Assembly: GCF_009856445.1 (NCBI RefSeq)
Contig: NZ_WMFA01000001.1
Span: 682,001-746,000 of the forward strand
DNA length: 64,000 nt
Reading direction: 5' to 3'
Source: Halobacillus litoralis
GTDB taxonomy: Bacteria > Bacillota > Bacilli > Bacillales > Halobacillaceae
Shown one piece after another: positions 43,227-50,832 of this stretch (within the stretch, counting starts at the first letter, position 1; the number at the start of each line of letters is the position of its first letter). The translations under genes were made by a program, and so were the position numbers. The notes under the pieces are model-generated. The model ran no database searches and was not told the DNA's origin. It saw only the letters and a program-made list of their open reading frames with translations.

Positions 43227-44864
43227 ATGTTGGATCAAAGAGTTATGTGGAGGAATAAGGTAAAGTTATTTGCTATTCTGTCACTCGTTTTCATAATGTT
43301 AGCCCCGTCGTTCGCTTTTGCAGAAGAAAATGATCATTCCGTAAAAGATTGGAACTATGTCGCGCTTGGAGACTCGTTAGCTTTTGGTATTCAATCGGAT
43401 AATACGGCAGGTTTAGGCTATGCTGATTTCGTTGCGGATGATTTAGAGAACGTTTATCGGCTAGCGTCGTTTACGAAAGAGTTCGCAGTGCCGGGTTTAA
43501 CATCCGAAGGTTTATTGACACAGCTGCAAAACGATACAGAGACACAAGCTGCAGTTAGTAACGGAGACCTCATAACGTTGAGCGTAGGAGCCAATGACCT
43601 TCTCGAAGTGCTTAGGAATAACCCTGAGAATTTGCAGAATCCTGAATTTGTTAAAGATAAGCTTGAAGGCGTGAAAGATAATTATATTGGGATCATGGGT
43701 GCTATACATACCTTGAATCCTGAAGCCAAAGTTGTTGTGATGGGGTATTACAACCCTTTCTATGCTTACCCCGCAGAGCAGCAAACAGTTTTTGTACAGT
43801 TGATGAAATCTTTAAACCAGATCATTGAGAAGATTGCTAATCAGTCTGGGAGCAGTTATGTCCCGACATTCGATGCCATTGCTGAGAACTATTCAGAATA
43901 CCTGCCGAATCCTGAGAACGTCCATCCGGGACAAGAAGGTTATAGGAGAATTGCGGAAGAGTTCTGGCAAACGATTAAACCGATCCTTCCGATCTCATCT
44001 GAACGGATTGCAGGCATGGACCGATACGAAACCGCAGTAAAAGTATCCGCTCATGGATGGGAGAGTGCCGAAACAGTCATCATCGCTGTTGGAGACAACT
44101 TCCCTGACGCGCTTGCAGGAGCGCCACTAGCCTATAAGTTGGATGCACCGATCTTACTAACAGGTTCTACGCTTCCTTCAACTGTGAAAGAAGAGATTCA
44201 TAGATTAAATGCGAAAAAGGCAGTTATTCTGGGAGAAGAAGGGGCAGTAACCCCATATGTGGCGGACCAACTAAAAGGCATGGGTCTTAAAACAGAGAGG
44301 ATAGGCGGAAAAGACCGCTTTGAGACAGCCGCCTACATTGCAGCGGTTTTAGATGGAGATCCGGCGAAAGCGGTTGTCGCAAACGGGTTGAATTTCCCGG
44401 ATGCTCTATCCATGGCTTCACATGCTGCGGAGAAAGGTTATCCCATTTTATTAACCCGTCCAAACGAACTTCCTGAAGTTACAGAGACCGTTTTATCTGA
44501 CTTCCATTCAAGTATAGTCGTTGGCGGAAGCAGCGTTGTGTCCGATGGAGTTCTTGATCAACTACCCGAGGCTGTTCGCTATAGTGGTAAGAACCGTTAC
44601 GAGACTTCTTCGGAAGTTGCGACAACGTTAAACCCTGCAGACAAAGCATTTATCGCGACAGGGGCAGATTTTGCTGATGCTCTTACAGGATCCGTCCTTG
44701 CAGCGAAAACGAAGAGCACGTTCCTGCTGGTTCCTCCTACTAAAGTAGATGACTCTATTTCTGACGCAGCGGACATGTTGGGTGTGCGCCACTTCACATT
44801 ATTAGGTGGTACAGGAGCCATTGATGAGTCTGTTTCAGAGGAATTGCTCGAACAAGTAAAATAA
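43227..44864 (+). CDS. Secreted SGNH/GDSL hydrolase with three CWB2 repeats
   Basis: A 545-residue exported protein with a signal peptide in residues 1-32 (cut near AFA). A GDSL-type esterase domain spans about 42-255, with nucleophile S50 in ALGDSLAFG, the oxyanion GAND near 115, and PENVHPGQEGY near 230-240 carrying the catalytic His. Three cell-wall-binding 2 repeats follow (starting RIAGMDRYETA, RIGGKDRFETA and RYSGKNRYETS). The usual Asp before the His is Glu or Asn here. AAGGAGGGG gives a strong start. It is probably a wall-attached esterase; the substrate is unknown. Confidence 0.87.
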   Translation: MLDQRVMWRNKVKLFAILSLVFIMLAPSFAFAEENDHSVKDWNYVALGDSLAFGIQSDNTAGLGYADFVADDLENVYRLASFTKEFAVPGLTSEGLLTQLQNDTETQAAVSNGDLITLSVGANDLLEVLRNNPENLQNPEFVKDKLEGVKDNYIGIMGAIHTLNPEAKVVVMGYYNPFYAYPAEQQTVFVQLMKSLNQIIEKIANQSGSSYVPTFDAIAENYSEYLPNPENVHPGQEGYRRIAEEFWQTIKPILPISSERIAGMDRYETAVKVSAHGWESAETVIIAVGDNFPDALAGAPLAYKLDAPILLTGSTLPSTVKEEIHRLNAKKAVILGEEGAVTPYVADQLKGMGLKTERIGGKDRFETAAYIAAVLDGDPAKAVVANGLNFPDALSMASHAAEKGYPILLTRPNELPEVTETVLSDFHSSIVVGGSSVVSDGVLDQLPEAVRYSGKNRYETSSEVATTLNPADKAFIATGADFADALTGSVLAAKTKSTFLLVPPTKVDDSISDAADMLGVRHFTLLGGTGAIDESVSEELLEQVK

Positions 44865-44924
44865 AGATACGGAGGGCGTGGAGAGTTACTTTTTTAAGCG
44901 TCCTTCAATGCGAGATTAATAGGT

Positions 44925-44963
44925 GAGCGTGGTATCCATGTTTGGATATCGCGCTCTTTTTTT
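44925..44963 (+). terminator. Terminator after the SGNH-CWB2 gene
   Basis: GAGCGTGGTATCC and GGATATCGCGCTC pair with two G-U pairs, followed by TTTTTTT. Confidence 0.85.
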
Positions 44964-45084
44964 AATGATCTAAACGACATCAGTCCGTGAAAGTTTTCTG
45001 TGTTTTTGTCGAATCTATTCCTTTATCACTGATCATCTATTAATATATGACAAAATAAACCAATTTGGCTAAAGGAGTTTTGCA

Positions 45085-46053
45085 ATGAAAAAGAAAATTT
45101 CACTTATTATGATGGCATTCGTCTTTGGGTTGGTTCCATTCGTAGGGAGTGTATCGGCCGATCCAGTTACCTACCATCCTTCACTCGTACATAAGGACGG
45201 GGCCATGGCTTATGAACATATGCAGTACCTGGCTGATGAAATTGGCCCAAGAGTGGCGGGGACAGAAAATGAAAGAGAAGCGGCTCGATATATTCAAGGG
45301 CAGTTTGAACGGATGGGCTTAGAGTCAGACATTCAGGAGTTTAACTATTCTCGTTCGAAGGCTTCGTCTAATGTGGTCGCTTATAAAGAAGGAAAATCCA
45401 CAAAACAGATCATTGTAGGCGCCCACTATGATTCCGTCTCTACTGGGGTTGGAGTGGATGATAACGCGTCAGGTGTAGGTGTCCTGTTGGAAACAGCTGA
45501 AGTGTTAAAGAACATAAAAACGCCGTATTCCATCGTATATATTGCTTTTGGTGCGGAAGAAGTGGGATTACAAGGATCTAATTATTACGCCGATCAGATG
45601 ACGGAAAAAGAGATTGAGAATACGATTGGAATGATTAACTTGGACAGCCTGGCTGCGGGTGATCAAATGTATGTGTATGGCAATACCGGAGAAGATGGAT
45701 TCATCCGTGATCAGGCTTTGGCTATAGCAGATAAGAAAAAATTAGACGTAGAAACCAACCCGGGTTTGAATCCTTATTACCCAGCGGGTACGACAGGGGA
45801 TTGGAGCGATCATGCCCCATTTAAGGCGAAGGGCATTCCTTATGGGTACCTGGAAGCGACCAATTGGGAGATTGGAGATCTAGACGGTTATCAGCAGACT
45901 GTAAAACACGGGGAAATATGGCATACAGAGAAAGATACGCTGGCTTTTATTGAAGAGGAATTCCCTGGCCGCGTTCAGGAGCATTTGTCTACGTTCAGTA
46001 CGTTGTTGACAGACTTACTTAAGTTTATGAACAAAACAAGCACGTCAAAGTAA
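45085..46053 (+). CDS. Secreted M28-family aminopeptidase
   Basis: A 322-residue zinc peptidase with signal peptide residues 1-25 (cut near VSA). The metal ligands and catalytic residues are visible: H114 (GAHYDS), D126 (VDDNASG), E158/E159 (GAEEVGLQGS), D187 (INLDSLAAGD) and H243 (WSDHAPF). It removes N-terminal residues from peptides outside the cell. A strong AAAGGAG precedes the ATG. A monocistronic layout. Confidence 0.88.
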   Translation: MKKKISLIMMAFVFGLVPFVGSVSADPVTYHPSLVHKDGAMAYEHMQYLADEIGPRVAGTENEREAARYIQGQFERMGLESDIQEFNYSRSKASSNVVAYKEGKSTKQIIVGAHYDSVSTGVGVDDNASGVGVLLETAEVLKNIKTPYSIVYIAFGAEEVGLQGSNYYADQMTEKEIENTIGMINLDSLAAGDQMYVYGNTGEDGFIRDQALAIADKKKLDVETNPGLNPYYPAGTTGDWSDHAPFKAKGIPYGYLEATNWEIGDLDGYQQTVKHGEIWHTEKDTLAFIEEEFPGRVQEHLSTFSTLLTDLLKFMNKTSTSK

Positions 46054-46063
46054 TCTGAATACA

Positions 46064-46107
46064 CAATATAAAGAAGCAGAGGTAATTACCTCTGCTTCTT
46101 TATATTG
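46064..46107. terminator. Perfect 44-bp palindrome, bidirectional terminator
   Basis: The arms (starting CAATATAAAGAAGCAGAGG) are fully complementary across a centre GGTAATTACC that is itself a palindrome. It lies between convergent genes and serves both. Confidence 0.85.
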
Positions 46108-46115
46108 GTTACGTT

Positions 46116-46592
46116 CTACTGTGCAATCTTCGGGCACTTTGTGAATGGACTTCGATCCGCATTAAAATATTGGGTGGCATGATGATATTCAGTGCCATCA
46201 GCATCTACAAATGTACCGTTAGAACCTGGCCCGATGTCTTCCCATGGGATTTCCTCGATGATTTTGCCATCCTCATCCACATAATAGGCAGAAATCTGGA
46301 AGGGTCCTGCGTGGTCTTCGTTGACCCATCCGTAATCCTGAGGTGAGGATGTCTCAATAACTCGATCTCTAGGAACTTCAAAAACGAATTCGTTGTTTTC
46401 GTTAATCGTTAGAGGCTCCGCACCCTCAACATTATAGCGGATAACCGCGCATCCACTAAAACCTTCAGGCACTAACCACTTCCAATCGACTCCCTCCTGA
46501 GTTCCTTCTCCCTCCCCCTCATTTAAGAAGAAAATGGATGACAAACCTAGTGAAGCTATCACTAAAAGGGTACCTAATATGTATTTTTTCAT
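46116..46592 (-). CDS. 158-residue exported protein, DUF6843-like
   Basis: A hydrophobic N-terminal segment (residues 4-24), probably a signal or anchor, an acidic Gly/Glu linker, then a beta-rich domain beginning WKWLVPEGFSGCAVIRYNVEG, with a second cysteine near the end (FTKCPKIAQ). The two cysteines may form a disulfide outside the cell. The opening of the domain recalls DUF6843 proteins. The function is not known. Confidence 0.6.
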   Translation of the reverse strand: MKKYILGTLLVIASLGLSSIFFLNEGEGEGTQEGVDWKWLVPEGFSGCAVIRYNVEGAEPLTINENNEFVFEVPRDRVIETSSPQDYGWVNEDHAGPFQISAYYVDEDGKIIEEIPWEDIGPGSNGTFVDADGTEYHHATQYFNADRSPFTKCPKIAQ

Positions 46593-46786
46593 ATATACAC
46601 CTCTTCTGCTGGTCTTTTAGCAGTTTAACATTCATTAGGAGTTTATTGTTAAAACACAAGGAAATGATTAAAGCATCTATTATGTTTGCTTTGTTATGTA
46701 TTTATAAAGAGGGGAATCTCCAAAAGAAATAGGTTCCAGTGACCCCCGTTTGAAATGAATACGCTAGAGGCTAATGAGGCCATACT

Positions 46787-46827
46787 AGCATATGAATCCA
46801 GATCAATGGATGCATATGCTTTTTTTG
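46787..46827 (+). terminator. Orphan terminator upstream of 46866
   Basis: AGCATATG with CATATGCT, and inner ATCCA with TGGAT, followed by seven T. No supported gene precedes it on the plus strand, so it may end an unannotated small RNA or short peptide transcript within 46620-46786. Confidence 0.7.
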
Positions 46828-46865
46828 TTTTCTATTAAATATGTTTATTTGGGATGTGGAGAATA

Positions 46866-47315
46866 ATGAAAAGTGTTTTCTGCTATTACAGGAAGTCTAT
46901 GAACTTTGGAAACTCATGGACTCCAGTCCAGCGCATTGTCCACCAGGATAAAGTGTTGTTTGATTACTGTTCATCCAATAAATTAAATGTCCTCAAAAGG
47001 TTCAGTGATTTAGGGTACTTAGGTTCACCCTTTCAACGTCCTGAATTGCTGCAGATAAGAAAAATAATAGAAAAACCTAAAAGTAGAGCGGACGTACTTC
47101 TGTTTTATAGCATTGCTGGACTAAGGACAGAGATGAAATCGAACGCGGATCTGCTTTTAGAAGTGGTGGATGTCTTAGGGAAGGTACATTTTTATAAGGA
47201 AGAGTTGACGCTCGATCCCAAAAGGTTCGAACTTTACATGAAGGGTGCCGAAAACAGGGAGATAGATATTGGAGGGCAAGCTTCGACTCCTTCTACAGCT
47301 AAGAAGGAAGCGTAA
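46866..47315 (+). CDS. 149-residue hypothetical protein
   Basis: Basic at the start (MKSVFCYYRKSMNFGNSW), then soluble-looking helical sequence. GTGGAG lies five bases before ATG 46866. There are no membrane segments and no known motif. It stands alone between two terminators. The reading frame and site support a gene; the function is unknown. Confidence 0.5.
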   Translation: MKSVFCYYRKSMNFGNSWTPVQRIVHQDKVLFDYCSSNKLNVLKRFSDLGYLGSPFQRPELLQIRKIIEKPKSRADVLLFYSIAGLRTEMKSNADLLLEVVDVLGKVHFYKEELTLDPKRFELYMKGAENREIDIGGQASTPSTAKKEA

Positions 47316-47370
47316 TGATTTATCACATTATTGTGGTCTAAAAGAAAGGACAACCTGGTCTAATTTAGTG

Positions 47371-47402
47371 AAAAAACAACCTGCCTTGAGACAGGTTGTT
47401 TC
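47371..47402 (-). terminator. Terminator of the AGCS symporter gene
   Basis: On the minus strand AAACAACCTG and CAGGTTGTTT pair and are followed by TTT. Confidence 0.85.
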
Positions 47403-47412
47403 CATAAACAAA

Positions 47413-48828
47413 TTAACTCGCTTTCGAGCGCGTGTAGTGGTGCTGATGAATATAATCATTAAAGTAATTATTTGTTTCACTCACAATCACTTTATAAAGA
47501 AGCAATAACGCAATTAAGTTCGGAATCATCATCAAGGCATTCGCCATATTCGCAAACGCCCATACAAGGTCAAGCTGCATAACGGCCCCCATAAAGGTTG
47601 CGGTAATGTAGATAAAACGATAGGGAACGATGTAGCGCAAACCTAATAGATATTCGAAACACTTTTCTCCGTACATGTACCAGCCGACAATTGTTGAAAA
47701 GCCGAAGAAGATGACGGAAAAGGCGACGATATATTCGCCTACGGTTCCTAACGCATGTCCGAATGCTGCACTTGTCAGCGCACCGCCGTCAAGGCCAGTT
47801 GCATGTTGGACACCTGAGATCGCTCCACCGGATGGATCCCAGAATCCTGTCATAATCAGGACAAGCCCGGTCATAGTACAAACGACGATCGTCACGATGA
47901 ACGTACCTGTCATGGCTACGAGCGCTTGTTTTACTGGGTGATCGGTTTTAGCGTTTCCAGCAATCAATGCGGCTGTACCTAAACCAGCTTCGTTTGAGAA
48001 AATCCCTCGTGATACACCACTTCTGACGGCTTCCATCACGACAACACCGGCAAATCCACCAGCGGCGGAAACCGGGCTGAATGCGTATTGGAAGATCATT
48101 TCAAAAGCAGGGACGATCGCTTCGTAATTGGCGATGATGATGAATAGAGCACCACCAATATAAAGAAAAGCCATGATCGGAACAAAAAATCCGGCCACTG
48201 TACTGATCCTCTGGATGCCCCCGAAAATAATCAACCCCGTTAAGATCGCGAGCACAGCTCCTGTAAACCAACCATTAATATGGAAGCTTTCCGTCATAAC
48301 ATCTGAGATGGTATTGGACTGCACACTGTTTCCGATTCCTAAAGCAGCAAAGGCACCGAATAACGCGAAGGCGACCGCAAGCCACTTCCACTTCTTGCCG
48401 ATCCCTCGTTCCACGTAATACATCGGGCCACCGGAATATTCTCCGTTTTCATTTTTCACTCGATATTTCATCGCAAGAAGGGCTTCGGAATATTTAGTAG
48501 CCATTCCTAACAAGCCGACGATCCACATCCAGAAAATCGCCCCGGGTCCACCAAGCGTCAAAGCTGTAGCGACACCTGCGATATTTCCGTTTCCGATTGT
48601 CGCTGATAGCGCTGTCATTAAAGTTTTGAAATTACTGATATCCCCCTGGGAATCCTGGGAGGTTTCGGTTTTATCCTCTTTCGTAAATGCGAGTTTAAAG
48701 GCATAAAACAGCTTACTGAACTGCAGCCCTTTTAACATAATGGTTAAAAACAACCCTGTCCCGAATAACAGGACCAAACTGGGAGTTCCCCATAGAACAT
48801 CATTGATCTGGTTCAATATCTCTAGCAT
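47413..48828 (-). CDS. Alanine/glycine:cation symporter (AGCS family)
   Basis: A 471-residue membrane transporter with about ten hydrophobic segments. The conserved AGCS stretches TALSATIGNGNIAGVATALTLGGPGAIFWMW near residues 70-100 and GVSRGIFSNEAGLGTAALIAG near 270-290 are intact. It imports alanine or glycine with sodium. TAGGAGGG precedes the ATG. A cre-like site lies about 110 bases upstream, so carbon catabolite control is likely. Confidence 0.9.
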   Translation of the reverse strand: MLEILNQINDVLWGTPSLVLLFGTGLFLTIMLKGLQFSKLFYAFKLAFTKEDKTETSQDSQGDISNFKTLMTALSATIGNGNIAGVATALTLGGPGAIFWMWIVGLLGMATKYSEALLAMKYRVKNENGEYSGGPMYYVERGIGKKWKWLAVAFALFGAFAALGIGNSVQSNTISDVMTESFHINGWFTGAVLAILTGLIIFGGIQRISTVAGFFVPIMAFLYIGGALFIIIANYEAIVPAFEMIFQYAFSPVSAAGGFAGVVVMEAVRSGVSRGIFSNEAGLGTAALIAGNAKTDHPVKQALVAMTGTFIVTIVVCTMTGLVLIMTGFWDPSGGAISGVQHATGLDGGALTSAAFGHALGTVGEYIVAFSVIFFGFSTIVGWYMYGEKCFEYLLGLRYIVPYRFIYITATFMGAVMQLDLVWAFANMANALMMIPNLIALLLLYKVIVSETNNYFNDYIHQHHYTRSKAS

Positions 48829-48937
48829 GATTACCCTCCTAATCCTGTTGCAACCGTCTATGTAGGGCGGTCTTTGATAATGTCCATGTTCTACCCTATC
48901 ACGTTTTCAATCATAAACATTCGTTGAAACAACAAAA

Positions 48938-48951
48938 TATAAGCGCTTACA
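48938..48951. promoter_or_regulatory. cre-like site upstream of the AGCS symporter gene
   Basis: TATAAGCGCTTACA matches 13 of 14 positions of the catabolite-response consensus. It lies between the symporter gene and the divergent yrhK-like gene. Confidence 0.65.
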
Positions 48952-49033
48952 TTTGTGTGTAATGAACAAATGCAGGATTTTTCCGTTATAACACAAGTAG
49001 GGAGGGGGAAGGGGTTTAGTAGGAGGTGTGAAG

Positions 49034-49326
49034 ATGTCTAACCAAAAGTCAGATAAACAGAAATACATCGATCTTCATTTAGGGAAACATGATGTCTTTT
49101 TAAGAAAACATACGATATTCTTTATACCATCAATGATGTGTTGCTTGGACTATGGTTCTTGATCGGTAGTATCTTCTTTTACTTTGAACATTTGAAAACC
49201 TGGGGTGTGACGCTCTTTGTCCTCGGAAGTATTCAATTGCTCATTCGTCCAACGATCCGGCTTGTTCATTATTTTCATATGAGGAAGGAATATGGAAAGC
49301 AGTATGAGAAAACCCATGGTTCATGA
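49034..49326 (+). pseudogene. YrhK-like membrane protein, one-base frameshift
   Basis: ATG 49034 with GGAGG seven bases before it opens a frame encoding MSNQKSDKQKYIDLHLGKHD that ends early. The continuation is in the -1 frame from about 49093 to the stop at 49326: KTYDILYTINDVLLGLWFLI followed by another hydrophobic segment, the usual YrhK domain. Adding one T to the run at 49097-49101 restores a single frame (about 97 residues). It is therefore a recent single-base loss, a sequencing error in a homopolymer, or less likely a programmed shift. Confidence 0.7.
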
Positions 49327-49380
49327 ATATCCATGTGAGTCTTGACAGTGCTTTCATAAAGAAATAATGAAAGACGATAG

Positions 49381-49421
49381 AAAAGCGAAGCATCCATTTA
49401 AATCGGAGATGCTTCGCTTTT
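49381..49421. terminator. Bidirectional terminator
   Basis: AAAAGCGAAGCATC and GATGCTTCGCTTTT pair perfectly around 13 bases, with T-runs on both sides. It serves the yrhK-like gene and the convergent lipoprotein gene. Confidence 0.88.
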
Positions 49422-49447
49422 TTAAGGGCAATAAATGTGTTTAGTTT

Positions 49448-50311
49448 TTATTTGGAAATATACTCTTTCACCACTTCATAGACATACTCCTGGTTCGCTT
49501 CAGCTGTGTCAGGATTATACTCTCCACCATTCGTTTTATTATTCGATAACGTACGAATGCCTAGGTAAGGAACATCGTAGGCTTTGGCGATCTGCGCACC
49601 GGCTGCGCCTTCCATCTCCTCGACAGAAGTTCCGAAGTTTTCATGGAACCACTGGATGCGGTCGACTTCATTGTTCCAGACGTCGGCAGAACCAATCGTA
49701 CCTTCGACGACTTTTCCTTCTTCATGCGTATCTTTGACGGCTTTGGCAGCTTTCAGCAGGTCTTTGTCTCCTTCAAAATAACGGATGTTTTCAGCATCAG
49801 GGTCTTCTCCGGCACTTCCTTCTGAAGCCATCAGATCCATAGGAATCCATTCTTTCGGAGCGATGCCTTCTCCATCTTCCAGATGTCCTGTTTTCATGGA
49901 ACCGATGTTGACCGTTCTTTCTCCGAGGACGATATCAAATACATGCAAGTCAGGGTCGTGACCGCCGGATGTTCCCTGGTTGATGATGGCAGCTGGCTCA
50001 AACTTTTCTATAGCAATGGCCGTAGCGGCAGCTGTATTTTCCATGCCTTTTCCTGTTTTCATGACAATCACAGGATAATCATCGACTTTCCCTTTATAAA
50101 AAACGAAGTTCCCGGAAGTTTCTTCTTCTACATCCTCAAGCTTTGCTGCGAAGTTTTCGGCTTCAATAGGCATTGGGCCCTGGATGAGAATGGGCTGCTG
50201 TTCGTTTTCTTCAGCAGATGCTTCTCCCTCTGCTGAACTCTGGCATCCTGCCAGAAGAGAAAAGGTTAGAGTGATGAATAGTAAGATTGCGAAGTTGCGA
50301 ATGTTTTTCAT
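49448..50311 (-). CDS. Exported lipoprotein of the nucleoside phosphorylase / MTA-SAH nucleosidase superfamily
   Basis: A 287-residue protein: lipobox LAGC near residues 19-22, an acidic linker, and a phosphorylase-superfamily domain. The latter has GPMPIEAE near 45, GTSGGHDPDLHVFDIV, and the ribose-binding EEMEGAAGAQIAKAYDVP near 232. The base-recognition loop reads IRTLSNN where MTA/SAH nucleosidases and hexameric phosphorylases have an Asp (S-D). Asn there goes with 6-oxopurine preference in known phosphorylases. A guanine-type riboswitch precedes it, so it is probably an outside-the-membrane purine nucleosidase. ATG 50311 with GGGAGAG is preferred over the in-frame start at 50344. Confidence 0.82.
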   Translation of the reverse strand: MKNIRNFAILLFITLTFSLLAGCQSSAEGEASAEENEQQPILIQGPMPIEAENFAAKLEDVEEETSGNFVFYKGKVDDYPVIVMKTGKGMENTAAATAIAIEKFEPAAIINQGTSGGHDPDLHVFDIVLGERTVNIGSMKTGHLEDGEGIAPKEWIPMDLMASEGSAGEDPDAENIRYFEGDKDLLKAAKAVKDTHEEGKVVEGTIGSADVWNNEVDRIQWFHENFGTSVEEMEGAAGAQIAKAYDVPYLGIRTLSNNKTNGGEYNPDTAEANQEYVYEVVKEYISK

Positions 50312-50366
50312 GAGTAGCTCTCCCTTGATGTAGTACTCAATCACAAGTTGTACATCGTTGATTCCA

Positions 50367-50403
50367 AATAAAAAAGCCTGGAAAGTAACGGGCTACCTTC
50401 CAG
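50367..50403 (-). terminator. Terminator of the purine riboswitch
   Basis: On the minus strand CTGGAAGGTA and TACTTTCCAG pair (one G-U) and are followed by GCTTTTTTATTT, about 75 bases after the aptamer and before the lipoprotein gene. Confidence 0.88.
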
Positions 50404-50478
50404 ACTACAAAAAGTTAAAACAAGGGCGAACGGCATCACTAAAAAATGTTGCATTTCAGGTGCAGATGGACTTGCTTC

Positions 50479-50552
50479 AACTCGTAGTCCAGTTCTTTCA
50501 ATGGGAACCAGGTAGAAACGCTCAGACCTTATTACTGAGAATATACGAGTAC
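50479..50552 (-). ncRNA. Purine riboswitch, guanine type
   Basis: On the minus strand ACTCGTATA opens helix P1 and the first junction. P2 (CTCAG/CTGAG) follows, then the invariant CGTTTCTACC, then P3 (CTGGTTC with GAACTGG), and the last junction ACTACGAG. The base at the discriminating position (position 74 in xpt numbering) is C, which pairs with guanine; adenine riboswitches have U there. The loops fit the family more loosely than the junctions do. Confidence 0.87.
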
Positions 50553-50575
50553 GGTATGTAATTGGTTGTGGTGTA

Positions 50576-50604
50576 ACTATAACAAAGACGCTTTAAACAT
50601 ACAA
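50576..50604 (-). promoter_or_regulatory. Promoter of the riboswitch-lipoprotein transcript
   Basis: On the minus strand TTGTAT (50599-50604) and TATAGT (50576-50581) are 17 bases apart, and transcription would start about 15 bases before the aptamer. Confidence 0.7.
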
Positions 50605-50767
50605 GCAAAAAGCGAACATTAATTAAGAAAATACACTTAAATGTTCGATTTAAATAGTTTTTAGTAATTTTTATATATGTTTGGTAATGATTTACATGTT
50701 AATAAACGGACATTAGGAGTTTTGTAGAAGGGGATTTAAGAGTGCTGGACCCACTGGCATTTTTTGT

Positions 50768-50797
50768 CCTGACCTCCCATAACGATAGGAGGTCAGG
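50768..50797. repeat. Inverted repeat downstream of lctP
   Basis: CCTGACCTCC and GGAGGTCAGG pair around ten bases. Neither strand has a T-run directly after it, so it may stabilise the 3' end of the lctP message rather than act as a standard terminator. Confidence 0.5.
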
Positions 50798-50832
50798 TAT
50801 GTTAAATAAAGTGAACACTTCATGGCCGTACC

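Noticed and set aside
46664-46732. 22-codon frame starting MIKASIMF
   Set aside because: The Shine-Dalgarno-like AAGGAA touches the ATG, and nothing supports translation; kept only as a note on the orphan terminator.
49093-49110. Programmed -1 frameshift in the yrhK-like gene
   Set aside because: The heptamer at the shift (C TTT TTA) is a poor slippery site and no downstream stem is visible, so a simple indel is more likely.
50358-50561. Plus-strand 67-codon frame
   Set aside because: It lies antisense across the purine riboswitch and its terminator, which fully explain the sequence constraint.
50768-50797. Intrinsic terminator of lctP
   Set aside because: The stem is strong but lacks a U-tract on either strand; listed as an inverted repeat only.
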